Origin: a virus
DNA length: 30,637 nt
Strand: one strand, 5' to 3'
Virus record (IMG/VR): IMGVR_UViG_3300045825_000051
Span: 1-30,637 of that record
Position numbers and translations under genes: made by a program. Of the stretch, positions 1-6,163 are shown piece after piece (within the stretch, counting starts at the first letter, position 1; each line of letters opens with the position of its first letter). A model generated the notes under the pieces. The model was not told where the DNA came from, did no database searches, and was given only the letters and a program-made list of their open reading frames with translations.

Positions 1-50
1 ACGATAAGCAGAGTTGTGCGGGCTTCCTTTTCTATATCATCTAAGTTCAT
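1..50 (-). CDS. Partial hypothetical protein, 5' end only
   Basis: The ATG at 50-48 opens a leftward frame that leaves the window after 16 codons, beginning MNLDDIEKEARTTLLI. The stop of the upstream 26-codon gene overlaps this start (ATGA), which supports real translation by coupling. Too little is visible to name a family. The charged, helical start resembles many small phage early proteins, but that is only an impression. It is the last visible gene of the leftward operon served by the promoter at 328-356. Confidence 0.45.
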   Translation of the reverse strand, partial: MNLDDIEKEARTTLLI

Positions 51-127
51 ATTGATTGCACCAACAGCCATGCAACAAAGGTTGAAAACATCACGGCCAC
101 TATTATTGTTTCGGTAAGGTCACTCAT
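47..127 (-). CDS. 26-residue single-pass membrane peptide
   Basis: The frame reads MSDLTETIIVAVMFSTFVAW and then LLVQSI before TGA. After a short polar N-terminus (residues 1-6) nearly everything is hydrophobic, enough for one membrane-spanning helix. A good Shine-Dalgarno sequence (TTGGAG, about 7 nt upstream) precedes the ATG, and the stop overlaps the ATG of the next gene (ATGA). Both argue for a real gene despite its size. The promoter at 328-356 lies about 200 bp upstream on the same strand. I do not recognise a family. Small phage membrane peptides can act in lysis control, superinfection exclusion or host takeover, but nothing here chooses among these. Confidence 0.55.
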   Translation of the reverse strand: MSDLTETIIVAVMFSTFVAWLLVQSI

Positions 128-327
128 TTTGCTCTCCAAGTTAGTTAAAAAGTCCGGTTATGGTTCCGGTTTCGCTCAAGGCTCGATGGACAGTTAAGCC
201 ATGCTTTGCGAACAATTTTTGCTACATCCACTCACCGCGCTCTTTTTGATTCGGCCTTGCAATGCCGATCAACTGCTGTCGTGTGTTGCGGTTTGTTGCT
301 GGCTCGCTTTGTTCAGTGAGTAGGTGC

Positions 328-356
328 AGTATAGTAGCTATATTAAAATTATGCAA
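328..356 (-). promoter_or_regulatory. Leftward sigma-70 promoter with embedded palindrome
   Basis: On the minus strand TTGCAT (351-356) and TATACT (328-333) are separated by exactly 17 bp. The spacer and -10 contain the palindrome TATAG-N3-CTATA (330-342). The 18-bp box TTTAATATAGCTACTATA (330-347, minus strand) recurs with one mismatch inside the rightward promoter at 8772-8799. The promoter lies just past the end of the helicase gene and reads toward the 26-residue membrane peptide. The 200-bp leader between them (128-327) has an 18-bp near-palindrome, TCGGCCTTGCAATGCCGA (251-268), and no convincing gene. Confidence 0.65.
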
Positions 357-365
357 GTATTATTT

Positions 366-1706
366 TTAAAATAATTTTAATGCTTTCAGTAATGCGGATT
401 GCACAACGCCTTTGTCGGCAAGAACAGACATTACACGCTGATCCAGGCAACCATTAACAACTATATGTATTATTCGTACGGGTCGTTGCTGGCCTTGTCG
501 GCGCAGTCTTGCGTTAAATTGCTGATAATTTCCTAGCGACCACGTTAAACCAAACCACACGGCAACACATCCGCCGAGTTGTAAGTTGATACCATGCCCA
601 GCACTGGCAGGATGTGCAAGCAGTAGTTTTATACCGCCATCATTCCAGCGCGTGATTGTGTTTGGGTTCTTATCTAGTGCCACAGCCACAGGGAAGCGAG
701 TCAGTAACCGAGCAAGGTCGGACTTGTAGTTGTAAGCAATCAGGATATTTTCATCTGGATTGCTTTCGATTATCTCAGCAAGTGCATCGAGTTTAGCCGT
801 ATGTAGCTCTTCAAAATTGTGTAGATCGTCGGTATAAATTGCGCCATTGCACCACTGCAATAATTTATTCGCCAATACCGCAGCGGTTACAGCTTCAACC
901 TCTTCGCCGCTCGGCAACTCTGCAAATAGCGAGGCTTCAAACTCTTTATATTGTTTTAGGACTTTCGCTGGAAGTTGTACGGTTTCAACTAAATCAATTC
1001 GTTCGGGTAGTTCAAGATAATCCTCGGAACTCATGCTTAAAACTTTATCGGCTATGAGTCCGTGTATTTTATCTGCGCTACCTGTTCGTGGCGTGAATTT
1101 ATACCCCATAAAGTCACACTCAAAAAAGCGCGATTTATACCCGCCCATTGTTCGCCCTAGTCTCTCGCCAAAGTCGATCATATAAAGCTGTGACCATATA
1201 TCCAGCAACCCATTGGGCGATGGCGTACCGCTCAATAAAATAAAGTGCGTGGTATCGGGCAGTGTGCGCTTTAATGCTTTAAAGCGTTTAGACGATGGAT
1301 TTTTGAATGAGTCGCTTTCATCGATTACAACACAATCGAACGGCCATTTTTTGCCGTAATATAAAACCAACCATTCTATATTCTCGCGATTTATTACAAA
1401 CGCATCCGCCGTAACCATTAGTGCGGCCATGCGCTCGCGCTCTGATCCAGTACATACGCTCACACGCAAATGCGCGAGGTGTAGCCATTTTGCGCTCTCT
1501 TGTCGCCATACAGAATTAGCAACTCGCAACGGAGCAACGATCAACACGCGACGTACCGCGCAGCCGTCGAGCAAGTCACTAATTGCGGTCAGTGTGGAAA
1601 CGGTCTTGCCTAAACCCATATCGAGATATAACGCGCAACGCTTTTCCGATTTTATAAAGGCAATTGCCCTGTGTTGGTACTCATGCAAATCATCAAGGGA
1701 AGGCAT
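366..1706 (-). CDS. SNF2-like superfamily 2 DNA helicase
   Basis: Predicted 446-residue ATP-dependent DNA translocase or helicase of the SNF2/DEAD-like kind found in phage replication modules. Visible motifs in order are: Q-motif-like start (LHEYQ), Walker A GLGKT (31-35), DEAH-box variant DESD (129-132), motif III-like LLSGTP (157-162), motif V AGHGINLQ (from 369), and motif VI QFNARLRRQGQ (396-406) with both arginines. Both RecA-like lobes are therefore present. The ATG at 1706 is preceded by GGAGGG at about 6 nt and overlaps the end of the VRR-NUC gene by 14 nt, indicating coupled translation. Neighbours (nuclease, polymerase, SSB) place it in DNA replication or recombination. The precise substrate is not evident. 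Confidence 0.9.
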   Translation of the reverse strand: MPSLDDLHEYQHRAIAFIKSEKRCALYLDMGLGKTVSTLTAISDLLDGCAVRRVLIVAPLRVANSVWRQESAKWLHLAHLRVSVCTGSERERMAALMVTADAFVINRENIEWLVLYYGKKWPFDCVVIDESDSFKNPSSKRFKALKRTLPDTTHFILLSGTPSPNGLLDIWSQLYMIDFGERLGRTMGGYKSRFFECDFMGYKFTPRTGSADKIHGLIADKVLSMSSEDYLELPERIDLVETVQLPAKVLKQYKEFEASLFAELPSGEEVEAVTAAVLANKLLQWCNGAIYTDDLHNFEELHTAKLDALAEIIESNPDENILIAYNYKSDLARLLTRFPVAVALDKNPNTITRWNDGGIKLLLAHPASAGHGINLQLGGCVAVWFGLTWSLGNYQQFNARLRRQGQQRPVRIIHIVVNGCLDQRVMSVLADKGVVQSALLKALKLF

Positions 1707-1956
1707 ATATACCCTCCAGTGAATTGATTAGCCGTACATCACAACCCAACGCACGGCGTTTCGCGTGGTCGCGCTCTTGTAACTCGGTTGCTGTACATCC
1801 TGGGCGCTTTAATTCAACAAAAATTATTCGTCCATTCGGCAAGGTAACAAGCCGATCAGGTACAGACCTGCGCCCCGGCGATGTGAACTTTTCAGCCATT
1901 CCACCTAATGAGGCAACGTGTTTAACAAAGGCTTTTTCAATTTCTTTTTCTAACAT
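1693..1956 (-). CDS. VRR-NUC domain nuclease
   Basis: An 87-residue single-domain PD-(D/E)XK nuclease of the VRR-NUC family. The active-site pattern is visible: VPDR with D34, then IFVELKR with E48 and K50. GRRSVPDRLV followed by a short strand and FVELKRPG is typical of phage stand-alone VRR-NUC proteins, which act on branched DNA in recombination and replication. I chose the ATG at 1956 rather than one six codons upstream because it overlaps the polymerase stop as TGATG, a translational-coupling arrangement. The gene sits between polymerase and helicase, a common order in phage replication cassettes. A solo domain this short is normal for phages. Confidence 0.88.
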   Translation of the reverse strand: MLEKEIEKAFVKHVASLGGMAEKFTSPGRRSVPDRLVTLPNGRIIFVELKRPGCTATELQERDHAKRRALGCDVRLINSLEGIYAFP

Positions 1957-3725
1957 CACGCACCCACTTCGCAAAGTAGATTTTCAGCGGCGGTTATATA
2001 TTCGGCGTAATCAATATCCGTCGGGAAGTCGCCCAATAGCATCAACGGCTTTGCACCCGCGCTATTAGGTACTCGGTTGCTGTTCGTTTTGTAGTGGATA
2101 CACTCGTCATGGCGTACATCAGTCGAGTAATAAAATCGGATAGCTTTACCAAGATACTCACCTCGCCACGTTGCCCCGCCTGTTACTTTTCGCACGGTTA
2201 CGAATTGCCGAATGTCCTTACACTCGCGGATTGTTTTTTCTATCGGCGTACCTTTTGCGATACACGTAGCAACAGCGGAAAAGATAATAGGGCAATCTGG
2301 ATTCTTTGCAAGTCCAGTCGGTGCAAATATACCCTTTCCTTTTGTCTTTCCGTCCAGCTTCACAGCAACGTAGTTGTTGACATCCCGCGACGCAATCGCG
2401 AAATAGTTAGTACGCTCTAATTCGTATGACGTTTCAAGCTCCCAACCCCACGCAACCGACATTACTGCTTGTTCTACCGACTTTGCGCAATAGACAACAA
2501 TACCATCTGTATTCGCGCTGATAATGTGCGCGCCAACGGATTCAATACGTTCAATCAGCATTAACAGCGCGAGCTGGCCCGTGATGGTTGTCTGTATTAG
2601 TAAATCAGGTGCATAAAGTGCGCTGTATTTACTCCCTAACTTCCCAAAACTACCGTTTACACAAATTTTAAGCGTGTCGGCGGTTACTTTGTCACCATCA
2701 TGTTTGGCCTTTAAGCGTCGGGTAACGATTGATTGATACACGCGCAAGAACGGTTCCCCCATGCTTTTCGGCGCAAGCCGTTGTTGCAGGATTATGCTCG
2801 GATAGTAGCCAGCAACGTCCATGTCAAATAACAGCGTGTTTTCATCGATTCGTACATATTGCGATTTTTCACAGCTATGTAGTCCGCCTATCCCCATTTG
2901 ATACTCAGTCGCGGCGATCATAATTTTCTGATTTTTCAACCATTCAGGCATCTGCACCGCGCCATTCGCGCCAAGCGTAAAGCGTTCAGATATTAGCTTT
3001 TGGAATATCTCGTTTAAATCGCTACGCTGAAAAGTAATAATCTGCGGGTCAAGATACCGGAATATCTCGCTGTCTTTAATATCTGGCTTTTTGTATTTTT
3101 TGCCCGTTTCTTTTGATAGCTCTGAACAGATAACCGTTTCGGCAATCTGCGCATCTGATTTACTGCGAAGGTCTAGCCCATACTGCTCGGACATAGATAT
3201 GCGCAACGCAATTTGCGGTTTAAGCGTGTCGTATAGTAGCTTTGTCGTGTATAAGTCGTTGGCGCAATACTCGCGCATCAATTCGTATTCTGATGGAGAT
3301 ATGCGCGCATCTGGAGTAATTGGCAGGTCTTGTATCTTTTCAGCGTTAAGTCGTCCGCCGTAAATTTTAAGGCTGGACATACCTGGCGCAACTTCTATAA
3401 GGTCAATATGATTCCACGATTTAGGCGTGTGAATACCAGCATCATTACAAATTCGATAACTCGGCAGTTTTGATTTTATGATCGAATCGCATAATGCTTT
3501 AAGTTTGAGATTGTTCCAGCCCGATAGCGCGGCGGTAAGCATGGGCAAGTCAAAAGATAACCCATTAAAGCTGATTGTTGTGTACTTATTCATTAGTGCG
3601 CTAACCGTTTTAATGTCAAACGGCTGCGTATCGTGGAGTTCAAAGCTGCGAATTTTGCCAGTCTCAACGGACAAAAACGAGATTAGAAAATAATTTGAGT
3701 AGCATTCAATATCAAGGATTAGCAT
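1956..3725 (-). CDS. Family B DNA polymerase with 3'-5' exonuclease
   Basis: A compact 589-residue replicative polymerase. The proofreading domain shows Exo I DIE (D5, E7), Exo II NGLSFD (N54-D59) and Exo III YCAND (Y153-D157). The polymerase domain shows a YxGG-like site (YQMGIGG, about 275-281), motif A DVAGYYPSI (D303), motif B KICVNGSFG (K353, N357) and motif C NTDG (D407). In motif C the usual DTD reads NTD; the retained aspartate is the one that binds metal in family B enzymes. Only about 50 residues lie between motifs A and B, so no TPR2-like insertion is apparent and protein priming is unlikely. The start has no Shine-Dalgarno sequence; nine A residues directly precede the ATG. Confidence 0.93.
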   Translation of the reverse strand: MLILDIECYSNYFLISFLSVETGKIRSFELHDTQPFDIKTVSALMNKYTTISFNGLSFDLPMLTAALSGWNNLKLKALCDSIIKSKLPSYRICNDAGIHTPKSWNHIDLIEVAPGMSSLKIYGGRLNAEKIQDLPITPDARISPSEYELMREYCANDLYTTKLLYDTLKPQIALRISMSEQYGLDLRSKSDAQIAETVICSELSKETGKKYKKPDIKDSEIFRYLDPQIITFQRSDLNEIFQKLISERFTLGANGAVQMPEWLKNQKIMIAATEYQMGIGGLHSCEKSQYVRIDENTLLFDMDVAGYYPSIILQQRLAPKSMGEPFLRVYQSIVTRRLKAKHDGDKVTADTLKICVNGSFGKLGSKYSALYAPDLLIQTTITGQLALLMLIERIESVGAHIISANTDGIVVYCAKSVEQAVMSVAWGWELETSYELERTNYFAIASRDVNNYVAVKLDGKTKGKGIFAPTGLAKNPDCPIIFSAVATCIAKGTPIEKTIRECKDIRQFVTVRKVTGGATWRGEYLGKAIRFYYSTDVRHDECIHYKTNSNRVPNSAGAKPLMLLGDFPTDIDYAEYITAAENLLCEVGA

Positions 3726-3753
3726 TTTTTTTTGGGGGTAGCCCTATAAGTTA

Positions 3754-3775
3754 AAAACCCACTCCAAAGAGTGGG
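3754..3775 (-). terminator. Intrinsic terminator, leftward
   Basis: The inverted repeat CCCACTC (3758-3764) / GAGTGGG (3769-3775) has a 4-nt loop. Read on the minus strand the stem is followed by TTTTTAA, as in a Rho-independent terminator. It lies between the single-strand binding protein gene and the polymerase gene, so it would reduce expression of polymerase, nuclease and helicase relative to the binding protein. Confidence 0.75.
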
Positions 3776-3792
3776 CGTATATTTTACATCAA

Positions 3793-4311
3793 TTAAAATC
3801 CAACTTCGTCATCAAGCATATCAAAATCATTAACGCTGGCAGGTACGCCGCCATCACCAAACGGTTCGCCGTCTGCCGCAAATTGAACGCCTAACAGGTT
3901 GCAGTTGATTCTCTTCCCAAAGCCGTTATCTTGCGCCCACAGTTCGACAACCGCGTTTACATAGCAACCCGAATAAACGCGGTTGTCGTCTTCAGTCAAC
4001 GGCGTTTTGTCTTTGTCGATAACTAAAGGCCGTTTAGCATTCGCGCCCTTGATACTCATACAATCCGCATAACCTTCATACGCGGATTCGTCGCCATCTT
4101 TCAAACAGATTTTATCCGCGCCAAGCTTCGCACCTTTCAAACCGGACTTGATTAGGTCTGCGATTGCTGCTTGAATTTCTTTGATACTCGCGGCGTGCGT
4201 CTTTTTGTTCAGCAAGAATGTTGCTTCGTACTTAGTTTCAGTACCTTGAAAAACAGCTTTTTGAAATAGTGAAGGGAAAGACAAACGGACGTTTTTAATA
4301 GTGATTTTCAT
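3793..4311 (-). CDS. Single-stranded DNA-binding protein (DUF2815, Enc34 type)
   Basis: A 172-residue protein matching the DUF2815 family, whose structurally studied member is the single-strand binding protein of phage Enc34. Hallmarks are the N-terminus KNVRLSFPSLFQKA, the segment YEATFLLNKKTH, the central RPLVIDKD, and the VYSGCYVNAVVELWAQDN stretch of the OB-like fold. The C-terminus is acidic and ends in an aromatic residue (FDMLDDEVGF), as in SSB tails that recruit partner proteins. It should coat single strands during phage replication. AAAGGA lies about 9 nt before the ATG. A terminator follows directly, suggesting this protein is made in excess over the polymerase. Neighbours on both sides are replication nucleases and polymerase. 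Confidence 0.9.
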   Translation of the reverse strand: MKITIKNVRLSFPSLFQKAVFQGTETKYEATFLLNKKTHAASIKEIQAAIADLIKSGLKGAKLGADKICLKDGDESAYEGYADCMSIKGANAKRPLVIDKDKTPLTEDDNRVYSGCYVNAVVELWAQDNGFGKRINCNLLGVQFAADGEPFGDGGVPASVNDFDMLDDEVGF

Positions 4312-4339
4312 TTTCAGTTTCCTTTTAATTTGATTTTAT

Positions 4340-4355
4340 CGTGTCCTGTGACACG
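4340..4355 (-). other. Short hairpin in the leader of the SSB gene
   Basis: CGTGTC (4340-4345) and GACACG (4350-4355) form a perfect 6-bp stem with a 4-nt loop in the 69-bp gap between the DUF2800 and SSB genes. The minus-strand sequence after it (ATAAAATC) is not a U-tract, so it is not a clear terminator. It could protect or punctuate the SSB messenger. Confidence 0.4.
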
Positions 4356-4380
4356 AATAGAACTTTACTACAGCTAAAGA

Positions 4381-5505
4381 CTAAACGCAATCAAAATCGT
4401 TAGTACTTACGTTTATTGCCTGGCGTTTGTCTGATTCTGGTGCAATTGTCGGCGCGCCTTCTGGTTTTATTACGATCTGCTCAAGCAGTCCAGAATGTTT
4501 TTTACCGAGTAACTTTTCAGCTTGTACAACGCTGATTAACTTACGGGTATATAGGTCGTCGCCAAGCAACTCGGTTAAAAGCTCAACCGCAACGGTGTCG
4601 CTAACCCATGCCCGTAAACTACGTCCAGCTACTAGTTTAAAACCGTCGAACGGCGCACCTCTTTCAAGTCGCGATTTAATCAAGTCCTCAACGCTGTCCA
4701 ACCATGCGCAAATCAGTTTTTTACTATCAAGCGCAGCGCGCAGTTGGTCATCTGATAACGTGTCAGGATTCGGCGCGGAAACGTTGTCAAAGCCGCTTAA
4801 AATCGTTTGCTCCGTCAGCCGAAACAAGGCGGGGCAGGTTGCCTTTGCTTTACACCACTGACACGCCTTTTCAGACGGGACGCGGGGAGCATCGTCGGAT
4901 AGTGCCAATTCCGCGCCCTGTTTAATGCGTTCACCCCATAGCATTAACTCGTCGCGGGATAATGACCACTCGCTAATATGGTCTAGTCGTGGCTGGCAGA
5001 TACTCACGGTAACAATTTGAATGTTGTAGATCATGCCAAAGTCGGAAAGTGCACCCAACGCATATAAAATAGCCTGCGTGTTCTCTTCGGCATCAACGCG
5101 GATACCTTTGCCGTATTTAAGGTCTACAATATGTAGTGTATCGCCGTTTAAAATCATCGAGTCACACGTTCCAAACCCATCGCTAACCCAATCGCTAAAG
5201 TCAACACGGGTTTCAACAAGCAACTCACCCTTTATGCTGCGCACGTAATCAACGTATTGCTGCACGTTGCTGACCATTTCGTATGTCACGGTTATGCTAT
5301 CATTTTCAATTAGTGGTTTGCCTTCCCACTCATGGCAGTATCCACCACTATTTAAAACTAACTCGCCCAACTCATGCGCGGCAGTACCTTCGGCGGCGAA
5401 GATACTGGATGTGTTTACAATACCCTGTTCTGCGCGCACGCTACCTGGACAACCTAACCAGCGTGCGCTACCCGACGCGCTCAACTTCGCGTGTGCGATG
5501 CTCAT
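4381..5505 (-). CDS. RecB/Cas4-like PD-(D/E)XK nuclease (DUF2800)
   Basis: A 374-residue protein of the DUF2800 type, related to the RecB/AddB/Cas4 nucleases. Visible motifs are an early cysteine (C19 in WLGCPGS), AAHELGE (H44), GTCDSMI (D115), VDLKYG (D128, K130) and NTQAILYAL (Q144, Y148). A C-terminal cluster, C215-x2-C218-x5-C224, would combine with C19 into a four-cysteine iron-sulfur site, as in AddB and Cas4. It probably trims single-stranded DNA ends during replication or recombination. The ATG at 5505 overlaps the stop of the upstream gene (ATGA). Phage DUF2800 genes usually sit next to DUF2815, as here. Nuclease polarity cannot be read from sequence. Confidence 0.88.
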   Translation of the reverse strand: MSIAHAKLSASGSARWLGCPGSVRAEQGIVNTSSIFAAEGTAAHELGELVLNSGGYCHEWEGKPLIENDSITVTYEMVSNVQQYVDYVRSIKGELLVETRVDFSDWVSDGFGTCDSMILNGDTLHIVDLKYGKGIRVDAEENTQAILYALGALSDFGMIYNIQIVTVSICQPRLDHISEWSLSRDELMLWGERIKQGAELALSDDAPRVPSEKACQWCKAKATCPALFRLTEQTILSGFDNVSAPNPDTLSDDQLRAALDSKKLICAWLDSVEDLIKSRLERGAPFDGFKLVAGRSLRAWVSDTVAVELLTELLGDDLYTRKLISVVQAEKLLGKKHSGLLEQIVIKPEGAPTIAPESDKRQAINVSTNDFDCV

Positions 5506-5828
5506 ACCAGTGCACTCAGCTTGTTTTCAATTTCCGCGTATTCGCTAACGGGTATCGTGTCAATCGTGCGGTCTTTCAAAATTGCAACAATTGCCGCCTT
5601 TTTTGTACGATCCGAGCGAACAATACCCATGCACAATGCTTTAAGTTCTTCGGCTGTTGAGTGTGTGGCAGTCGGTTGCTCTGGAGCAGGTGTTTTCACA
5701 ACGGGCACTGGCTTTTCTGCCTTAGCAGGCGTTTCCTTTTGCTCAACGGGTGCGGGTGTTGCAACCATAACAGCAGTGAGTTTTTCAATTACGATGGTTA
5801 ATAATTCAATTTTAGATTCGAGTGACAT
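5502..5828 (-). CDS. Hypothetical protein, first gene of the leftward operon
   Basis: A 108-residue protein with three parts: an N-terminal helix (about 1-22, SLESKIELLTIVIEKLTAV), a Pro/Ala/Lys/Glu linker (about 24-55), and a C-terminal helical domain (about 58-108) ending in IENKLSALV. No enzyme motif is visible. It is first in the leftward replication operon, 34 bp downstream of the -10 element, and overlaps the nuclease gene by 4 nt. A small flexible-linker protein at the head of a replication operon could be an adaptor or loader, but this is a guess. The Shine-Dalgarno sequence is weak (GAAAG). Confidence 0.75.
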   Translation of the reverse strand: MSLESKIELLTIVIEKLTAVMVATPAPVEQKETPAKAEKPVPVVKTPAPEQPTATHSTAEELKALCMGIVRSDRTKKAAIVAILKDRTIDTIPVSEYAEIENKLSALV

Positions 5829-5861
5829 TTTATTTCTTTCATTTTAGTTTTAAGGGGTTTC

Positions 5862-5890
5862 ATTATAATTTGACTAAAAACTTTAGTCAA
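5862..5890 (-). promoter_or_regulatory. Leftward early promoter
   Basis: Minus strand: TTGACT (5885-5890), 17-bp spacer, TATAAT (5862-5867), 11 matches out of 12 to the sigma-70 consensus. It drives the replication operon beginning at 5828. Its -35 box is one arm of the palindrome 5870-5890. Confidence 0.85.
5870..5890. promoter_or_regulatory. Shared operator palindrome between divergent promoters
   Basis: TTGACTAAA-N3-TTTAGTCAA is a perfect 9-bp inverted repeat. The outer TTGACT of each arm is the -35 box of one promoter, so a dimer bound here would block both. The adjacent Cro/YdaS-like gene (5928-6104) is the obvious candidate ligand, which is inference from position. Confidence 0.8.
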
Positions 5891-5898
5891 GCTAAACT
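5870..5898 (+). promoter_or_regulatory. Rightward early promoter
   Basis: TTGACT (5870-5875), 17-bp spacer, TAAACT (5893-5898). It directs transcription of the Cro-like gene 30 bp downstream and probably the primase-helicase. The -10 is weaker than the leftward TATAAT, so the leftward operon should be the stronger one when unrepressed. Confidence 0.75.
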
Positions 5899-5927
5899 AT
5901 GCGCCTATTTTAAAAAAGGGGTTTTGT

Positions 5928-6104
5928 ATGATTAACAAGGTAATTATGTATTTCGGTTCACAGTCCGCGCTCGCAATCGCGCTGGGTGTAACTGAAGGAG
6001 CTGTATCACAGTGGGTGTCGAGCGGTGTTATACCACCCGCCCGAGCGGTACAAATTGAACGAATAACGGACGGAAAATTCAAGGCGATTGACTGGCAAAA
6101 ATAA
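5928..6104 (+). CDS. Cro/YdaS-like helix-turn-helix regulator
   Basis: A 58-residue DNA-binding protein starting MINKVIMYFGSQSALAIALG. It has a helix-turn-helix (about 9-45) of the Cro_YdaS kind: SQSALAIALGVTEGAVSQWV, then SSGVIPPARAVQIERIT, where the segment IPPARAVQIE is highly characteristic of this family. An AAGGGG ribosome site lies about 7 nt upstream. The gene is first on the rightward transcript and next to the divergent promoter-operator, the position of cro in lambdoid phages. It probably represses one or both promoters through the palindrome at 5870-5890. No cI-type repressor gene lies opposite, so it may be the only regulator at this switch. Confidence 0.85.
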   Translation: MINKVIMYFGSQSALAIALGVTEGAVSQWVSSGVIPPARAVQIERITDGKFKAIDWQK

Positions 6105-6133
6105 AACCCGCGAACTGGTCAGGCACGCGGGTT
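6094..6133 (-). terminator. Terminator-like hairpin with leftward U-tract
   Basis: AACCCGCG (6105-6112) and CGCGGGTT (6126-6133) form a perfect 8-bp stem around a 13-nt loop. On the minus strand the stem runs into TTTTATTTTTG; on the plus strand no T-run follows. It therefore looks like a leftward terminator although both flanking genes read rightward. On the rightward transcript it is a strong leader hairpin upstream of the primase gene. Confidence 0.6.
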
Positions 6134-6154
6134 AAGAACAACGTAAACGGGTGA

Positions 6155-6163
6155 ATTATAACA
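6155..6163 (-). promoter_or_regulatory. Possible leftward extended -10 promoter
   Basis: The minus strand reads TGTTATAAT (TG-N-TATAAT) over the primase start. Nearly the same block, with the shared plus-strand sequence GGGTGAATTATA-N-CATGA, is found at 21380-21397, where it serves as the apparent promoter of the antisense HNH gene. No -35 is visible. A transcript from here would meet the leftward hairpin within about 50 nt. Confidence 0.35.

Noticed and set aside
147-233. Minus-strand frame MDVAKIVRKAWLNC from a GTG
   Set aside because: Short, weak start and no family resemblance; could be the frame-shifted continuation of the remnant above, but not supportable.
222-329. Minus-strand open frame of 35 codons reading LTEQSEP and IGIARPNQKERGEWM
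   Set aside because: The product looks protein-like, but there is no ATG, GTG or ribosome site, and the frame overlaps the -10 of the promoter. It may be a gene remnant or leader.
4340-4355. SSB leader hairpin as a terminator
   Set aside because: Only 6 bp, and followed by ATAAAATC rather than a U-run.
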